Shown piece after piece: positions 13,648 through 20,265 of a stretch of DNA of 64,000 bases. Source of the stretch: a virus. Position 1 is the stretch's first letter. Each line of letters opens with the position of its first letter. Position numbers and translations under genes: made by a program. Location: the IMG/VR virus record IMGVR_UViG_3300007515_000003, positions 34,824 to 98,823 of that record. One strand, given 5' to 3'. A model generated the notes under the pieces. It was not told where the DNA came from. It worked only from the letters and a program-made list of their open reading frames with translations, and did not search any database.

Positions 13648-13872
13648 TTAATCTTTGCTTGCATCCATCCAAGCCCGATTGTAAACCTCTTCGGGATGAT
13701 GAAAATACCTATCGGAATCATTTGTCTTTTTATCTTCAGCAAAGCAATCAACAACGATTTGGCAAAGGTCATCAATGTTGTCGTTTGTAATTTCGTACTC
13801 TCTATCCAGTAAAGGGTTCATGTACGCAATGATGTTCTCTTGGATTTGTTCTTTTATCTCTTCGTTTGTCAT
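13648..13872 (-). CDS. Hypothetical acidic protein
   Basis: Protein of 74 aa from ATG 13872 (MTNEEIKEQIQENIIAYMN...), overlapping the previous TGA. Helical N-terminus, C-terminal HHPEEVYNRAWMDASKD. Unknown. Confidence 0.7.
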   Translation of the reverse strand: MTNEEIKEQIQENIIAYMNPLLDREYEITNDNIDDLCQIVVDCFAEDKKTNDSDRYFHHPEEVYNRAWMDASKD

Positions 13873-14108
13873 AAAACTTTTGCACCCACTTTGTAAACCG
13901 ACCAATTTCCATTACAATAAGGATAAGAACCTTCTGCCCAACTTACTGCACCATCAATGGAGCGAAAATAAATCGGTGATTCGGAAGGACTATCATCGTC
14001 AACGAGTGCGTATACTCCTTCTGCTATGTCGCAAGGTTCAGTCATCCTTTCTCGCTCAAACTGAGACTTAATTTCCATGTAATCATGTCCGTCTATGCAA
14101 TAATTCAT
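13869..14108 (-). CDS. Hypothetical protein
   Basis: Protein of 79 aa from ATG 14108 (MNYCIDGHDYMEIKSQFERE...), 2 bases after the preceding stop. Contains SIDGAVSWAEGSYPYC. No family recognised. Confidence 0.7.
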   Translation of the reverse strand: MNYCIDGHDYMEIKSQFERERMTEPCDIAEGVYALVDDDSPSESPIYFRSIDGAVSWAEGSYPYCNGNWSVYKVGAKVL

Positions 14109-14109
14109 C

Positions 14110-14520
14110 TTACCACCAAGAGTTGTAGTAAACCTTCTTGCCATCTGCGATTGCCTTGCGAGCATCTTGAATGAACTTCAAGTCAGTCAACTTGTAATGG
14201 TAGTCATTATCACCATAAGGATTTCCATCGGCATCTTCCCAAGCAAATGAATCGTCTCCGAAGAAAAACCCACCTGTTTCTGGCAATGCCTTGTTCGCTA
14301 CATGAGCCTCAAGTTGTTCTAGGTCTGACTCGCTGAGTTCAAGCTCAACGCAATTAAAATCGTTGCCAATTCCACTATCGGAATCACTAACGGCATTTCC
14401 CTTGTCTCGAAACAAGTCTTCCATCCATCCGTGAAGACGATTGTGCTTACGCCAGTAAGCGAGTTCTTCTTGCTCTGAATCCTCAGAGGTCTTTGCGTAT
14501 CCGTATTGGTCTAATCCCAT
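14110..14520 (-). CDS. Conserved phage protein, MGLDQYGYA / YWRKHNRLHGW family
   Basis: Protein of 136 aa. The signature MGLDQYGYA, AYWRKHNRLHGWMEDLF, ELPETGGFFFGDDSF-like segment and C-terminal VYYNSWW recall a family common in large phages and often mislabelled as a kinase. No catalytic motif is visible. First gene of the 12.5-14.5 kb operon; its leader contains TTAACAATCGAGAAAGAG. Confidence 0.8.
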   Translation of the reverse strand: MGLDQYGYAKTSEDSEQEELAYWRKHNRLHGWMEDLFRDKGNAVSDSDSGIGNDFNCVELELSESDLEQLEAHVANKALPETGGFFFGDDSFAWEDADGNPYGDNDYHYKLTDLKFIQDARKAIADGKKVYYNSWW

Positions 14521-14555
14521 TTTTTATCTTTCTCTTTCTCGATTGTTAAGCCTTA

Positions 14556-14584
14556 ATTTTGACAGAAAAATGCCCTAAAGTCAA
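14556..14584 (-). promoter_or_regulatory. Promoter with leader
   Basis: Leftward TTGACT, 17 bases, CAAAAT, then a ~30-base leader before ATG 14520. Confidence 0.75.
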
Positions 14585-14593
14585 GCTTTTTTT

Positions 14594-15004
14594 TTAGATT
14601 GCAAGAACTTCTTTTGTATAAAACTTCACGAACGAAGCGAACCATCTTGGTTTTTGCGTACTCACATCAACAAAAGATGAATGCTTGTAAGGATTGTATG
14701 TGATAGCAGTCATTTCCCACCATCCTATGTCATCCCAGCACGCAAATGAAGGATCAGGATGAGCGATGTATCCGCTGATGCCTGCATGGACATTTTTCCT
14801 TTTCTCCCGAAGAACCCTTTCTCTCCCTTTCGTGTTCACCTTCATCATTGCTGAATATAAATGTATTGGTTTTCCGTCAGAATGAGCCTTAACGAGACCG
14901 TCTTGCTTGATGCTCCAACAATCCTTGTGGAGATTCTTATAGACAAAAACCTTTTTGCTTTCATCCAGTTTATACCTTGGGTCTTCTTGTTTTAATTTAA
15001 TCAT
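14594..15004 (-). CDS. Conserved phage hypothetical protein
   Basis: Protein of 136 aa (MIKLKQEDPRYKLDESKKVF...). VFVYKNLHKDCWSIKQ-type opening and RERVLREKRKNVHAGISGY core are familiar from uncharacterised proteins of many phages. Monocistronic, with a leaderless promoter. Function unknown. Confidence 0.8.
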   Translation of the reverse strand: MIKLKQEDPRYKLDESKKVFVYKNLHKDCWSIKQDGLVKAHSDGKPIHLYSAMMKVNTKGRERVLREKRKNVHAGISGYIAHPDPSFACWDDIGWWEMTAITYNPYKHSSFVDVSTQKPRWFASFVKFYTKEVLAI

Positions 15005-15011
15005 ACCTTTA

Positions 15012-15040
15012 ATACTAGACTACTTTCATGGGCGTGTCAA
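15012..15040 (-). promoter_or_regulatory. Early promoter, leaderless type
   Basis: Leftward TTGACA, 17 bases, TAGTAT, TAAAGGT, ATG at 15004; upstream tract of eight A. Confidence 0.85.
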
Positions 15041-15071
15041 GCTTTTTTTTACACCCGTAAACCACTGCTCC

Positions 15072-15121
15072 CCAAAGAGTTACGCATAAAGGGGGAGGCC
15101 GGCGCCGTCGTAAGTCGTTGA
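15072..15121. repeat. Stem-loop repeat, copy 13 (last copy)
   Basis: Left arm CCAAAGAGTTACG, right arm CGTAAGTCGTTGA, core GGGGGAGGCCGGCGCC. No further copies were seen to the right of this point. Confidence 0.85.
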
Positions 15122-15145
15122 TGTTAAGTTGCTTGGGCGATCTCC

Positions 15146-15214
15146 TTAAGTGAAATTATTTTTATCATTATTTATATTTGAATGATTCACATTTGTATTT
15201 GTATATTTATTCAT
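15146..15214 (-). CDS. Possible asparagine-rich micropeptide
   Basis: A 22 aa frame (MNKYTNTNVNHSNINN...) overlapping the stop of the membrane peptide at 15207. AT-driven composition; may be chance. Confidence 0.25.
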   Translation of the reverse strand: MNKYTNTNVNHSNINNDKNNFT

Positions 15215-15281
15215 ACCATTCTTGTATAGCAATTTTTATTCCGAAGCATATTCCAATCAATATAATTATGCCTAATTCCAA
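15207..15281 (-). CDS. Membrane micropeptide with TTG start
   Basis: A 24 aa frame, hydrophobic (LELGIIILIGICFGIKIAI...), with TTG start and AAGGA seven bases before it. It fits the pattern of membrane peptides near operon ends before a stem-loop. Confidence 0.4.
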   Translation of the reverse strand: MELGIIILIGICFGIKIAIQEWYE

Positions 15282-15293
15282 TTTTATCCTTTC

Positions 15294-15887
15294 TTATTTT
15301 GTGTTAGAGTATTCTTTCCAAATCTCAATGTCTAATTCTCGCACACTTTTGTTACGAAGTCGAGCTAAATCCTTAAAAATGTCTGCCCAATAATCGTATA
15401 CCTTTTTGCTGCCAGGAGTGCTTTTAGGGGCGTTCACATATCCTTGATCTCTTAACCAAGACATGATGTGAGTATCCAACATAGGTTCATCAAAGTCCTT
15501 TCTGGTATTCGAGAGAAAGAATCGTGCGGTTTTCATTCCTATTCCACGAACCTTCATGAGTTCTTCAAGCGTAACATCCCTCAAGCTTTTCCAAGGGAAA
15601 GAATGACTACTGCTTAATTTAATAACATCAACATAGGAATCATACCGATCTCGATAGGGCGCAATTCTCTTTGCTTGCATAAACGATTTTAGTCCACCGT
15701 CTTTCTGTAGAAGTCGTATCCACTCAAAAGGAGATACATCTAGCTTTCTCGCACCTCTCAGAAACGCTTCTAATTTCGGAGCTTCGACCGCAGACTTCTT
15801 ACCTGCTACATTTATACCAAACAATAAAAACTCTTCTAATTCAGATTCAGTTCTATTGTAGTTCTTTACTTTTGCTGGATTAATCAT
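15294..15887 (-). CDS. HhH-GPD DNA glycosylase / endonuclease III-like protein
   Basis: Protein of 197 aa. A helix-hairpin-helix VRGIGMKTARFFL (about residues 112-124) is followed by the catalytic-type aspartate in MLDTHIMSWL, the hallmark of the HhH-GPD base-excision superfamily. The lysine used by bifunctional enzymes is not obvious and there is no C-terminal iron-sulphur cluster. Expected to remove damaged or modified bases from phage or host DNA. A second HhH protein is encoded at 25312. The substrate is unknown. Confidence 0.75.
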   Translation of the reverse strand: MINPAKVKNYNRTESELEEFLLFGINVAGKKSAVEAPKLEAFLRGARKLDVSPFEWIRLLQKDGGLKSFMQAKRIAPYRDRYDSYVDVIKLSSSHSFPWKSLRDVTLEELMKVRGIGMKTARFFLSNTRKDFDEPMLDTHIMSWLRDQGYVNAPKSTPGSKKVYDYWADIFKDLARLRNKSVRELDIEIWKEYSNTK

Positions 15888-15889
15888 GA

Positions 15890-16165
15890 TTAATATTGGT
15901 AACCGTATTCTCGTTGCAATTCATCAAAATAATTATATGAGTTATGTCTATTACAATTATATATAAATGATTCTAAATCTTTTACTTTCTTCTTAGCCTT
16001 TAGTGGATATCTTCTCCTCAGTAGAGATTTGATTTCTTCCCTTGTTGTTTTTATTTTATTCAATTGGTGAAAAGGCATCTCGCCTTCAAACTCCCAATCT
16101 AGAATGTCGTTATCGAGGTCAATCAAGAATCCTTCAACCATTTCAGTTTCGTTTTCGTATTTCAT
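15890..16165 (-). CDS. Hypothetical protein
   Basis: Protein of 91 aa (MKYENETEMVEGFLIDLDND...). Central basic stretch SLLRRRYPLKAKKKVKD. Operon with the genes on both sides (2-base gap, 1-base overlap). No family recognised. Confidence 0.75.
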   Translation of the reverse strand: MKYENETEMVEGFLIDLDNDILDWEFEGEMPFHQLNKIKTTREEIKSLLRRRYPLKAKKKVKDLESFIYNCNRHNSYNYFDELQREYGYQY

Positions 16166-16440
16166 TACAACATCGGGTTGCCAGAGTCAAGCTCGACACC
16201 CAGTACTGATTTTAATTTACGAAATGATTCGGACTTAATGAAGACCTGCCTAACATAGTCTTCTCCGCTATCTTCCACAACCTTAATGCGTCCTGCGACA
16301 TACATCGCACGGCAAGCCTCTCTTGGTTTTCCACCCCATTGGATGATGAGTTCTGTTTTAGGGAAGTATTCTGCGAGTTCAGCACATTGCTCCGCAGTAA
16401 CAAATCCCCATTGTTCAATGATTTCTTTTAGCAATTTCAT
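16165..16440 (-). CDS. Hypothetical protein, possible winged-helix fold
   Basis: Protein of 91 aa (MKLLKEIIEQWGFVTAEQCA...). The arrangement GFVTAEQCAELAEYF, REACRAMYVAGRIKVVEDSG resembles a small helix-turn-helix or winged-helix DNA-binding domain; this is a weak structural guess. First gene of an operon with the HhH protein, under a leaderless promoter. Confidence 0.7.
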   Translation of the reverse strand: MKLLKEIIEQWGFVTAEQCAELAEYFPKTELIIQWGGKPREACRAMYVAGRIKVVEDSGEDYVRQVFIKSESFRKLKSVLGVELDSGNPML

Positions 16441-16447
16441 ACCTTTA

Positions 16448-16476
16448 ATACTGACAGATTACCTTGGTCTTGTCAA
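16448..16476 (-). promoter_or_regulatory. Early promoter, leaderless type
   Basis: Leftward TTGACA, 17 bases, CAGTAT, TAAAGGT, ATG at 16440. It begins directly after the terminator at 16478-16503. Confidence 0.85.
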
Positions 16477-16477
16477 C

Positions 16478-16503
16478 AAAAAAACCTCCCCTTTTCGGGG
16501 AGG
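16478..16503 (-). terminator. Strong intrinsic terminator of the large non-coding unit
   Basis: CCTCCCC and GGGGAGG pair perfectly around a 5-base loop; leftward the stem is followed by seven T. Confidence 0.9.
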
Positions 16504-17167
16504 CTTTTAGAAGAGGCTTTTATGTAGTTACCTCAATGGTGATGATAGTGACCAGAGTCAATAAACTCCGCTACATTACCCAGTACGACGAGAAGGGACG
16601 CACAAAAATTGGAGTCGGTCTTACGAACTCCGAAGCCCGAATTATATTCACGATGCAGAGTTATGCCGACATAAAATAGATGGGGGATGGAAAGTTGGTA
16701 CTCCACCAACATTAACTATTTGCTTGGGTTATGCGACCTTCCGAAGAAGAATGAGACACGACTTCTCAGCCTTTACTCACAACTTGGGGCAGACTATTAT
16801 AATAGTTTCTGAGTTAATCCCAAGTACCTTTGCCGTCCACCACAGACTTACCTTAAAATCCCTTTTCCCACTTGGGCGTTAGAACTCCATCGGCGTGTAA
16901 ACCATCGCTCACGACAAATTGCAATCACGCACATAGCAATGTGCCAGTCATAAGGTCTGGCGACCCAATCCTCCGTCATTTGACTTTGGACTCCCTCGGG
17001 AGAGGTGATGACTATTGCACTTGCAGGGCATCTACATACCCTGTTTACAAGTTTCCCCGTAGGAATCTCCGTCGAGCTTCCTAAAGACTAAAATATTAAA
17101 GAACAAAAAATACCTGTGGGTTTTTCCTTTCGGTTATCGAGAACCCACTAAACTCGATTTTGATTAT
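16478..17167 (-). ncRNA. Large (~690 nt) structured non-coding RNA
   Basis: A promoter at 17174-17202 and the terminator at 16478-16503 delimit a leftward unit with no open frame of 60 codons or more on that strand. Structure is visible throughout. Near the 5' end is an H-type pseudoknot: ATCGAG (17158-17153) with CTCGAT (17141-17136), and GTGGGTT (17148-17142) with AACCCAC (17122-17116). Later come the nested hairpin at 17052-17019 (ACTTG/CAAGT, CAGGG/CCCTG), GCACAT/ATGTGC at 16944-16929, CCCAAGT/ACTTGGG closing 16876-16819, a C(UUCG)G tetraloop hairpin at 16749-16738, and GTTGGT/ACCAAC at 16710-16694. It matches no RNA I know by sight. Large phage RNAs such as GOLLD and ROOL are candidates for comparison. 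Confidence 0.75.
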
Positions 17168-17173
17168 GTAATA

Positions 17174-17202
17174 ATAATACTATATATTTGATTAAAAGTC
17201 AA
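17174..17202 (-). promoter_or_regulatory. Promoter of the large non-coding RNA
   Basis: Leftward TTGACT, 17 bases, TATTAT. It overlaps the stop codon of the preceding gene. Confidence 0.8.
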
Positions 17203-17396
17203 GCAATATTTGGAACTTTTCTCAATTTTCTTTGAGCTTGTAGTTCTGCCAACCTCTTATCCGCTTCAGCTTGTTGGGCGAAGATACTATCCTCAACTAC
17301 TGAGCCATAATTGGCGAACTTAGATTGTTTAACATAAACCCCTTTAGAGGCTTTCGACATAATGCTTGATGCTCGTGCGTTTGATGCAATACTCAT
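17199..17396 (-). CDS. Small basic helical protein
   Basis: Protein of 65 aa (MSIASNARASSIMSKASKGV...). Helical second half with Q/A/E (FAQQAEADKRLAELQAQRKL). Unknown function. Confidence 0.7.
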   Translation of the reverse strand: MSIASNARASSIMSKASKGVYVKQSKFANYGSVVEDSIFAQQAEADKRLAELQAQRKLRKVPNIA

Positions 17397-17420
17397 AATT
17401 TTATATTAATTAATTGTGTT

Positions 17421-17810
17421 TTAGTTACTGTGAAACTCTTCGGAATCAATGATGGGTAGGTATGGGACGGAGTATTCTTGCGGAAAGTCTGCTTCTCTGC
17501 TTCGCTCTTTCGCAAGTTGTTCTTTGGCTTGAGAAGAGAAATCGAATACTGCGTTCAAGGGAACATCATTAAAGACTTCCTTGGCACATCCTGCGACATC
17601 CTTCTCGTCACCCAAGACATCCGTAAAAACGCCCTGTTTGCGTACATCATTTATAGTAAGAAGAAAAGCCTGTTTGACCGCATGGCACATAAAACCATAA
17701 TGCCCAATCAACTCTCCTTCTGCGTTCTGCAACTCAAGATTGTAGTCATCTACTCGCACGATGGAGTAATCACCCAATCTCAATATTTTTTCATCTAATC
17801 TGATTTTCAT
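17421..17810 (-). CDS. Hypothetical protein
   Basis: Protein of 129 aa from ATG 17810 (MKIRLDEKILRLGDYSIVRV...), fixed by the leaderless promoter. A beta-rich N-terminal half resembles a small PH- or DUF-like beta domain (YNLELQNAEGELIGHYGF); C-terminus is charged. No family recognised. Confidence 0.75.
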   Translation of the reverse strand: MKIRLDEKILRLGDYSIVRVDDYNLELQNAEGELIGHYGFMCHAVKQAFLLTINDVRKQGVFTDVLGDEKDVAGCAKEVFNDVPLNAVFDFSSQAKEQLAKERSREADFPQEYSVPYLPIIDSEEFHSN

Positions 17811-17817
17811 AACTATA

Positions 17818-17846
17818 ATACTGACAGGTTTTGCCCTCTGTGTCAA
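17818..17846 (-). promoter_or_regulatory. Early promoter, leaderless type
   Basis: Leftward TTGACA, 17 bases, CAGTAT, TATAGTT, ATG at 17810. Confidence 0.8.
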
Positions 17847-18106
17847 CCCTTTTTTTCAACTTTCTTCGGATCTCGCTCTGGTAGTGGAGTTCCTTCGTAT
17901 AGATAAATATTTTCACCAGTGATTCGATACCCTTTCGTCTTGCTTCTGCACTTCTCGCACCAAGCTATAACTTTATTTAGGTCGGAATCGTTCATAATTG
18001 ACCCTGTCTTGCCTGTTTCCAACACTATCAACTCTCCTTTATATATTTTACTTGGAGGAGCAGGGTATTGGTTATTTGGAACATCGTCTATCTTCATTTG
18101 GATCAT
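17843..18106 (-). CDS. Hypothetical protein
   Basis: Protein of 87 aa (MIQMKIDDVPNNQYPAPPSK...), possibly starting at the fourth codon. CEKCRSKTKGY hints at a small metal-binding or structural turn. Its end carries the next promoter. Overlaps the upstream gene by 35 bases. Family unknown. Confidence 0.65.
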   Translation of the reverse strand: MIQMKIDDVPNNQYPAPPSKIYKGELIVLETGKTGSIMNDSDLNKVIAWCEKCRSKTKGYRITGENIYLYEGTPLPERDPKKVEKKG

Positions 18107-18272
18107 TTAAATAATATTGATTAGTAAACATATCTCTAACAGAAGTAACATTATTCATTAATTTTGTTAGTTCTTCTTTTATATTATTTAGTTCAGACTT
18201 ATTCTTATTTGCTTGTTTCGTGTTATTATATTTATCTAGTAAAGCATTTATATTTCGAGCTTGTTCATTCAT
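18072..18272 (-). CDS. Small coiled-coil protein
   Basis: Protein of 66 aa (MNEQARNINALLDKYNNTKQ...). N/K/E-rich helices. Unknown function. Confidence 0.6.
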   Translation of the reverse strand: MNEQARNINALLDKYNNTKQANKNKSELNNIKEELTKLMNNVTSVRDMFTNQYYLNDPNEDRRCSK

Positions 18273-18295
18273 ATATTTATATAAGTAATTATATA

Positions 18296-18529
18296 TTAAT
18301 GAAAGCCGTGACCCATGTGACTTGGGCAGTCTACCTCAGTATAGAATTGTTTATTTCCACCAATAGCGTTCTGATTTTTGAGCCATATTTGGAAGTTGCG
18401 TTCTTTTATTGAAGCATATTTATCAGTATTATTATTTGCAGGGTTGTAATCAATCCCCTCAGTAGTCATACATCCATTATTTGTTAAAATAGTAATAACA
18501 ATCAATATATTTATAGCAATCTTATTCAT
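18296..18529 (-). CDS. Probable exported protein or lipoprotein
   Basis: Protein of 77 aa. A hydrophobic N-terminus (MNKIAINILIVITILTNNGC) is followed by a cysteine at residue 20, so a lipoprotein is possible, though NNGC is a weak lipobox. The mature part is polar with two further cysteine/histidine residues. The start overlaps the upstream stop. Confidence 0.6.
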   Translation of the reverse strand: MNKIAINILIVITILTNNGCMTTEGIDYNPANNNTDKYASIKERNFQIWLKNQNAIGGNKQFYTEVDCPSHMGHGFH

Positions 18530-18698
18530 AATTCTTTATTTCTTCTTTTTTAATGTATTTATATTTAGTATAGTTCAATCCAAAGGCTAGATTCTTATTA
18601 AGAACTTCAAGCTCACTCAATTTAACTTTATTAATTTGCTTATTATTATTTGTATCAATTAAAATATATGTCGAAATTGGCGTATTGTCAGTTTGCAT
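18522..18698 (-). CDS. Hypothetical protein
   Basis: Protein of 58 aa from ATG 18698 (MQTDNTPISTYILIDTNNNK...). An ATG at 18746 is rejected because the promoter lies downstream of it. The leader contains AATAACAATCGGAAA. Unknown function. Confidence 0.65.
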   Translation of the reverse strand: MQTDNTPISTYILIDTNNNKQINKVKLSELEVLNKNLAFGLNYTKYKYIKKEEIKNYE

Positions 18699-18724
18699 AG
18701 TCGGTTTCCGATTGTTATTGAATG

Positions 18725-18753
18725 AGTATGGGCGATATTCCAACAAAAGTCAA
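18725..18753 (-). promoter_or_regulatory. Promoter with short leader
   Basis: Leftward TTGACT, 17 bases, CATACT; ATG about 27 bases downstream of the -10. Confidence 0.7.
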
Positions 18754-18997
18754 GTCAAAAATAATCTAAATTGAAATTAATTTATTAAAATCAATAAAAA
18801 TATATTAAAAAGTGCGATAGAATCTTTAATTGGTTGAAATTGAGTGAAATAAAGTCTTATTTGTATGAAGGACATTTATATTTTTACTATTATTTATATA
18901 AATAGAAGACCGAATACCCACTCTGACCCATTTTCCTCCACTATGCTCCACCACTTAACTTCTTTATTTATCAACAACATAGAAAAAAATCAATTAT
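18754..18997. other. AT-rich intergenic region without a visible gene
   Basis: About 240 bases of very AT-rich DNA (18770-18900) then a pyrimidine-rich stretch near 18915-18965. No gene, strong hairpin or tRNA seen. An origin or an A/T-tract binding region would be a guess. Confidence 0.5.
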
Positions 18998-19405
18998 TTA
19001 ATCAATCTTATTAATGCTATCTTCTTCTGTATATTGGTTATTAAGTTTATCTTTATACTCTTGTATGTTATTAATAGAGTCTTGTAATGCTTTGAGCTTA
19101 TCACCATCATATGTTTCGGGATGGGCTTTAAAGAGTCGCTCTTGCCTTTCAAAAGAAAGCGTTGCGACCTCTAGCACGGCATTTAAATCGCTTACGAGAA
19201 CCTTCTGATGCTCCATGTCCATTAACAAATCGCCATCTTTAATCGAGCTTCTCTCGCTCTTTGGCATCAGCTTATTCTGTGTTGCGATATACTTTAAATA
19301 ATCTTGCTCGTTGTTGAGTGAAATGTTTTCGGATTTCATTTCTGCTTCTTCCTTTAACTTCTTAATTTGTTTGTGGTAGTAATACCTAATCTCATTCATC
19401 GTCAT
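18998..19405 (-). CDS. Coiled-coil hypothetical protein
   Basis: Protein of 135 aa (MTMNEIRYYYHKQIKKLKEE...; the third codon is an alternative start). Helical and charged throughout, with coiled coil in residues 1-30 and 75-125. Overlaps the membrane peptide gene upstream. Function unknown. Confidence 0.75.
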   Translation of the reverse strand: MTMNEIRYYYHKQIKKLKEEAEMKSENISLNNEQDYLKYIATQNKLMPKSERSSIKDGDLLMDMEHQKVLVSDLNAVLEVATLSFERQERLFKAHPETYDGDKLKALQDSINNIQEYKDKLNNQYTEEDSINKID

Positions 19406-19502
19406 CTAGGTATGCAGTTGCAATATGTCCGATAAAAATAAGAACGCAAAACATAAGTCCAAAAACGGAAATCAATTTTATTACTTCAAATAATTCTGGC
19501 AT
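19392..19502 (-). CDS. Small membrane protein
   Basis: A 36 aa frame (MPELFEVIKLISVFGLMFCV...), one transmembrane helix and acidic tail DDDE. Overlaps both neighbours by a few bases. Confidence 0.6.
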   Translation of the reverse strand: MPELFEVIKLISVFGLMFCVLIFIGHIATAYLDDDE

Positions 19503-19765
19503 TAGTCCTCTCCTCTTTCTTCTTTTAATATATTTAAAATAGTTAAAGCTAAGTCATCAAAATCTTCATTATCCAATTCTTGCATATATTTATTCAAGTC
19601 AGATAATCTCAGTTTTCTAGTCTTTGCTCCATCTGCGATTAATGTTTTAATATATTCTTCTGAAAGCTTTTCAAGTCTAACCAAATCTTCTGGTTCACTT
19701 GGATTGATTTCTGCTCTCATTTTTTTAAGTTCATCAAAGAACGGATGCTCAAAGTTTCCTAACAT
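19502..19765 (-). CDS. Hypothetical acidic protein
   Basis: Protein of 87 aa (MLGNFEHPFFDELKKMRAEI...). Acidic, helical. One-base overlaps with neighbours. No family recognised. Confidence 0.7.
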   Translation of the reverse strand: MLGNFEHPFFDELKKMRAEINPSEPEDLVRLEKLSEEYIKTLIADGAKTRKLRLSDLNKYMQELDNEDFDDLALTILNILKEERGED

Positions 19766-19999
19766 TTAAAAATCGTTTACAGGGAAACATGAACTAAAAT
19801 GGGCAATAGCATTATCAATGTCATATATAATTCTCCGTCCATTATTCGCTTGACTCCAAAAATTACAACTGGCAACTAATGTATCCAAATATCTTACTAT
19901 ATATTCAGTAGAGGTATGATTTGGATATTGTTCGCCAATTTTTTCGAGCATTTCGGAAAGCGTATTCTGGAGTTCGTTGATTAACTCCTGCTCACCCAT
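19766..19999 (-). CDS. Hypothetical protein
   Basis: Protein of 77 aa (MGEQELINELQNTLSEMLEK...). Helical N-terminus. In the operon downstream of rIIB. Unknown. Confidence 0.7.
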   Translation of the reverse strand: MGEQELINELQNTLSEMLEKIGEQYPNHTSTEYIVRYLDTLVASCNFWSQANNGRRIIYDIDNAIAHFSSCFPVNDF

Positions 20000-20247
20000 T
20001 AGGAGACTTCCATCAACGCATCATGGATGAGGTGACGAGTTTTATAGTCTAGTAACCTTCCCTCATCATCTTGAGGCATAGCGTTTAAAGCTTCCGTAAA
20101 GTCAAGATTTAAGACCTCACACATACAAGCAACCTTGCGATAGATTCCGATTTCCTTATACTTTAAAATCGCCCACAATGCGTCTACTTGAGATTCCTGT
20201 GCCTCTAGGATAGAGTCGGTCAAAAGATTTCTTTGTAGTGTTTCCAT
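19999..20247 (-). CDS. Hypothetical protein downstream of rIIB
   Basis: Protein of 82 aa (METLQRNLLTDSILEAQESQ...). Helical with three cysteines; DDEGRLLDYKTRHLIHDAL near the end. 18 bases after rIIB. Unknown. Confidence 0.7.
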   Translation of the reverse strand: METLQRNLLTDSILEAQESQVDALWAILKYKEIGIYRKVACMCEVLNLDFTEALNAMPQDDEGRLLDYKTRHLIHDALMEVS

Positions 20248-20265
20248 GATAAAGTTCCCTATTGA

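Noticed and set aside
16538-16679. Rightward 47-codon frame inside the large non-coding RNA
   Set aside because: Starts without a promoter or Shine-Dalgarno and lies antisense to a unit with clear leftward promoter and terminator. Composition is coding-like, so it is kept in mind, but not annotated.
16872-17084. Rightward 70-codon frame in the same region
   Set aside because: Antisense to the structured RNA, no promoter, and cysteine/proline-rich chance-like composition.
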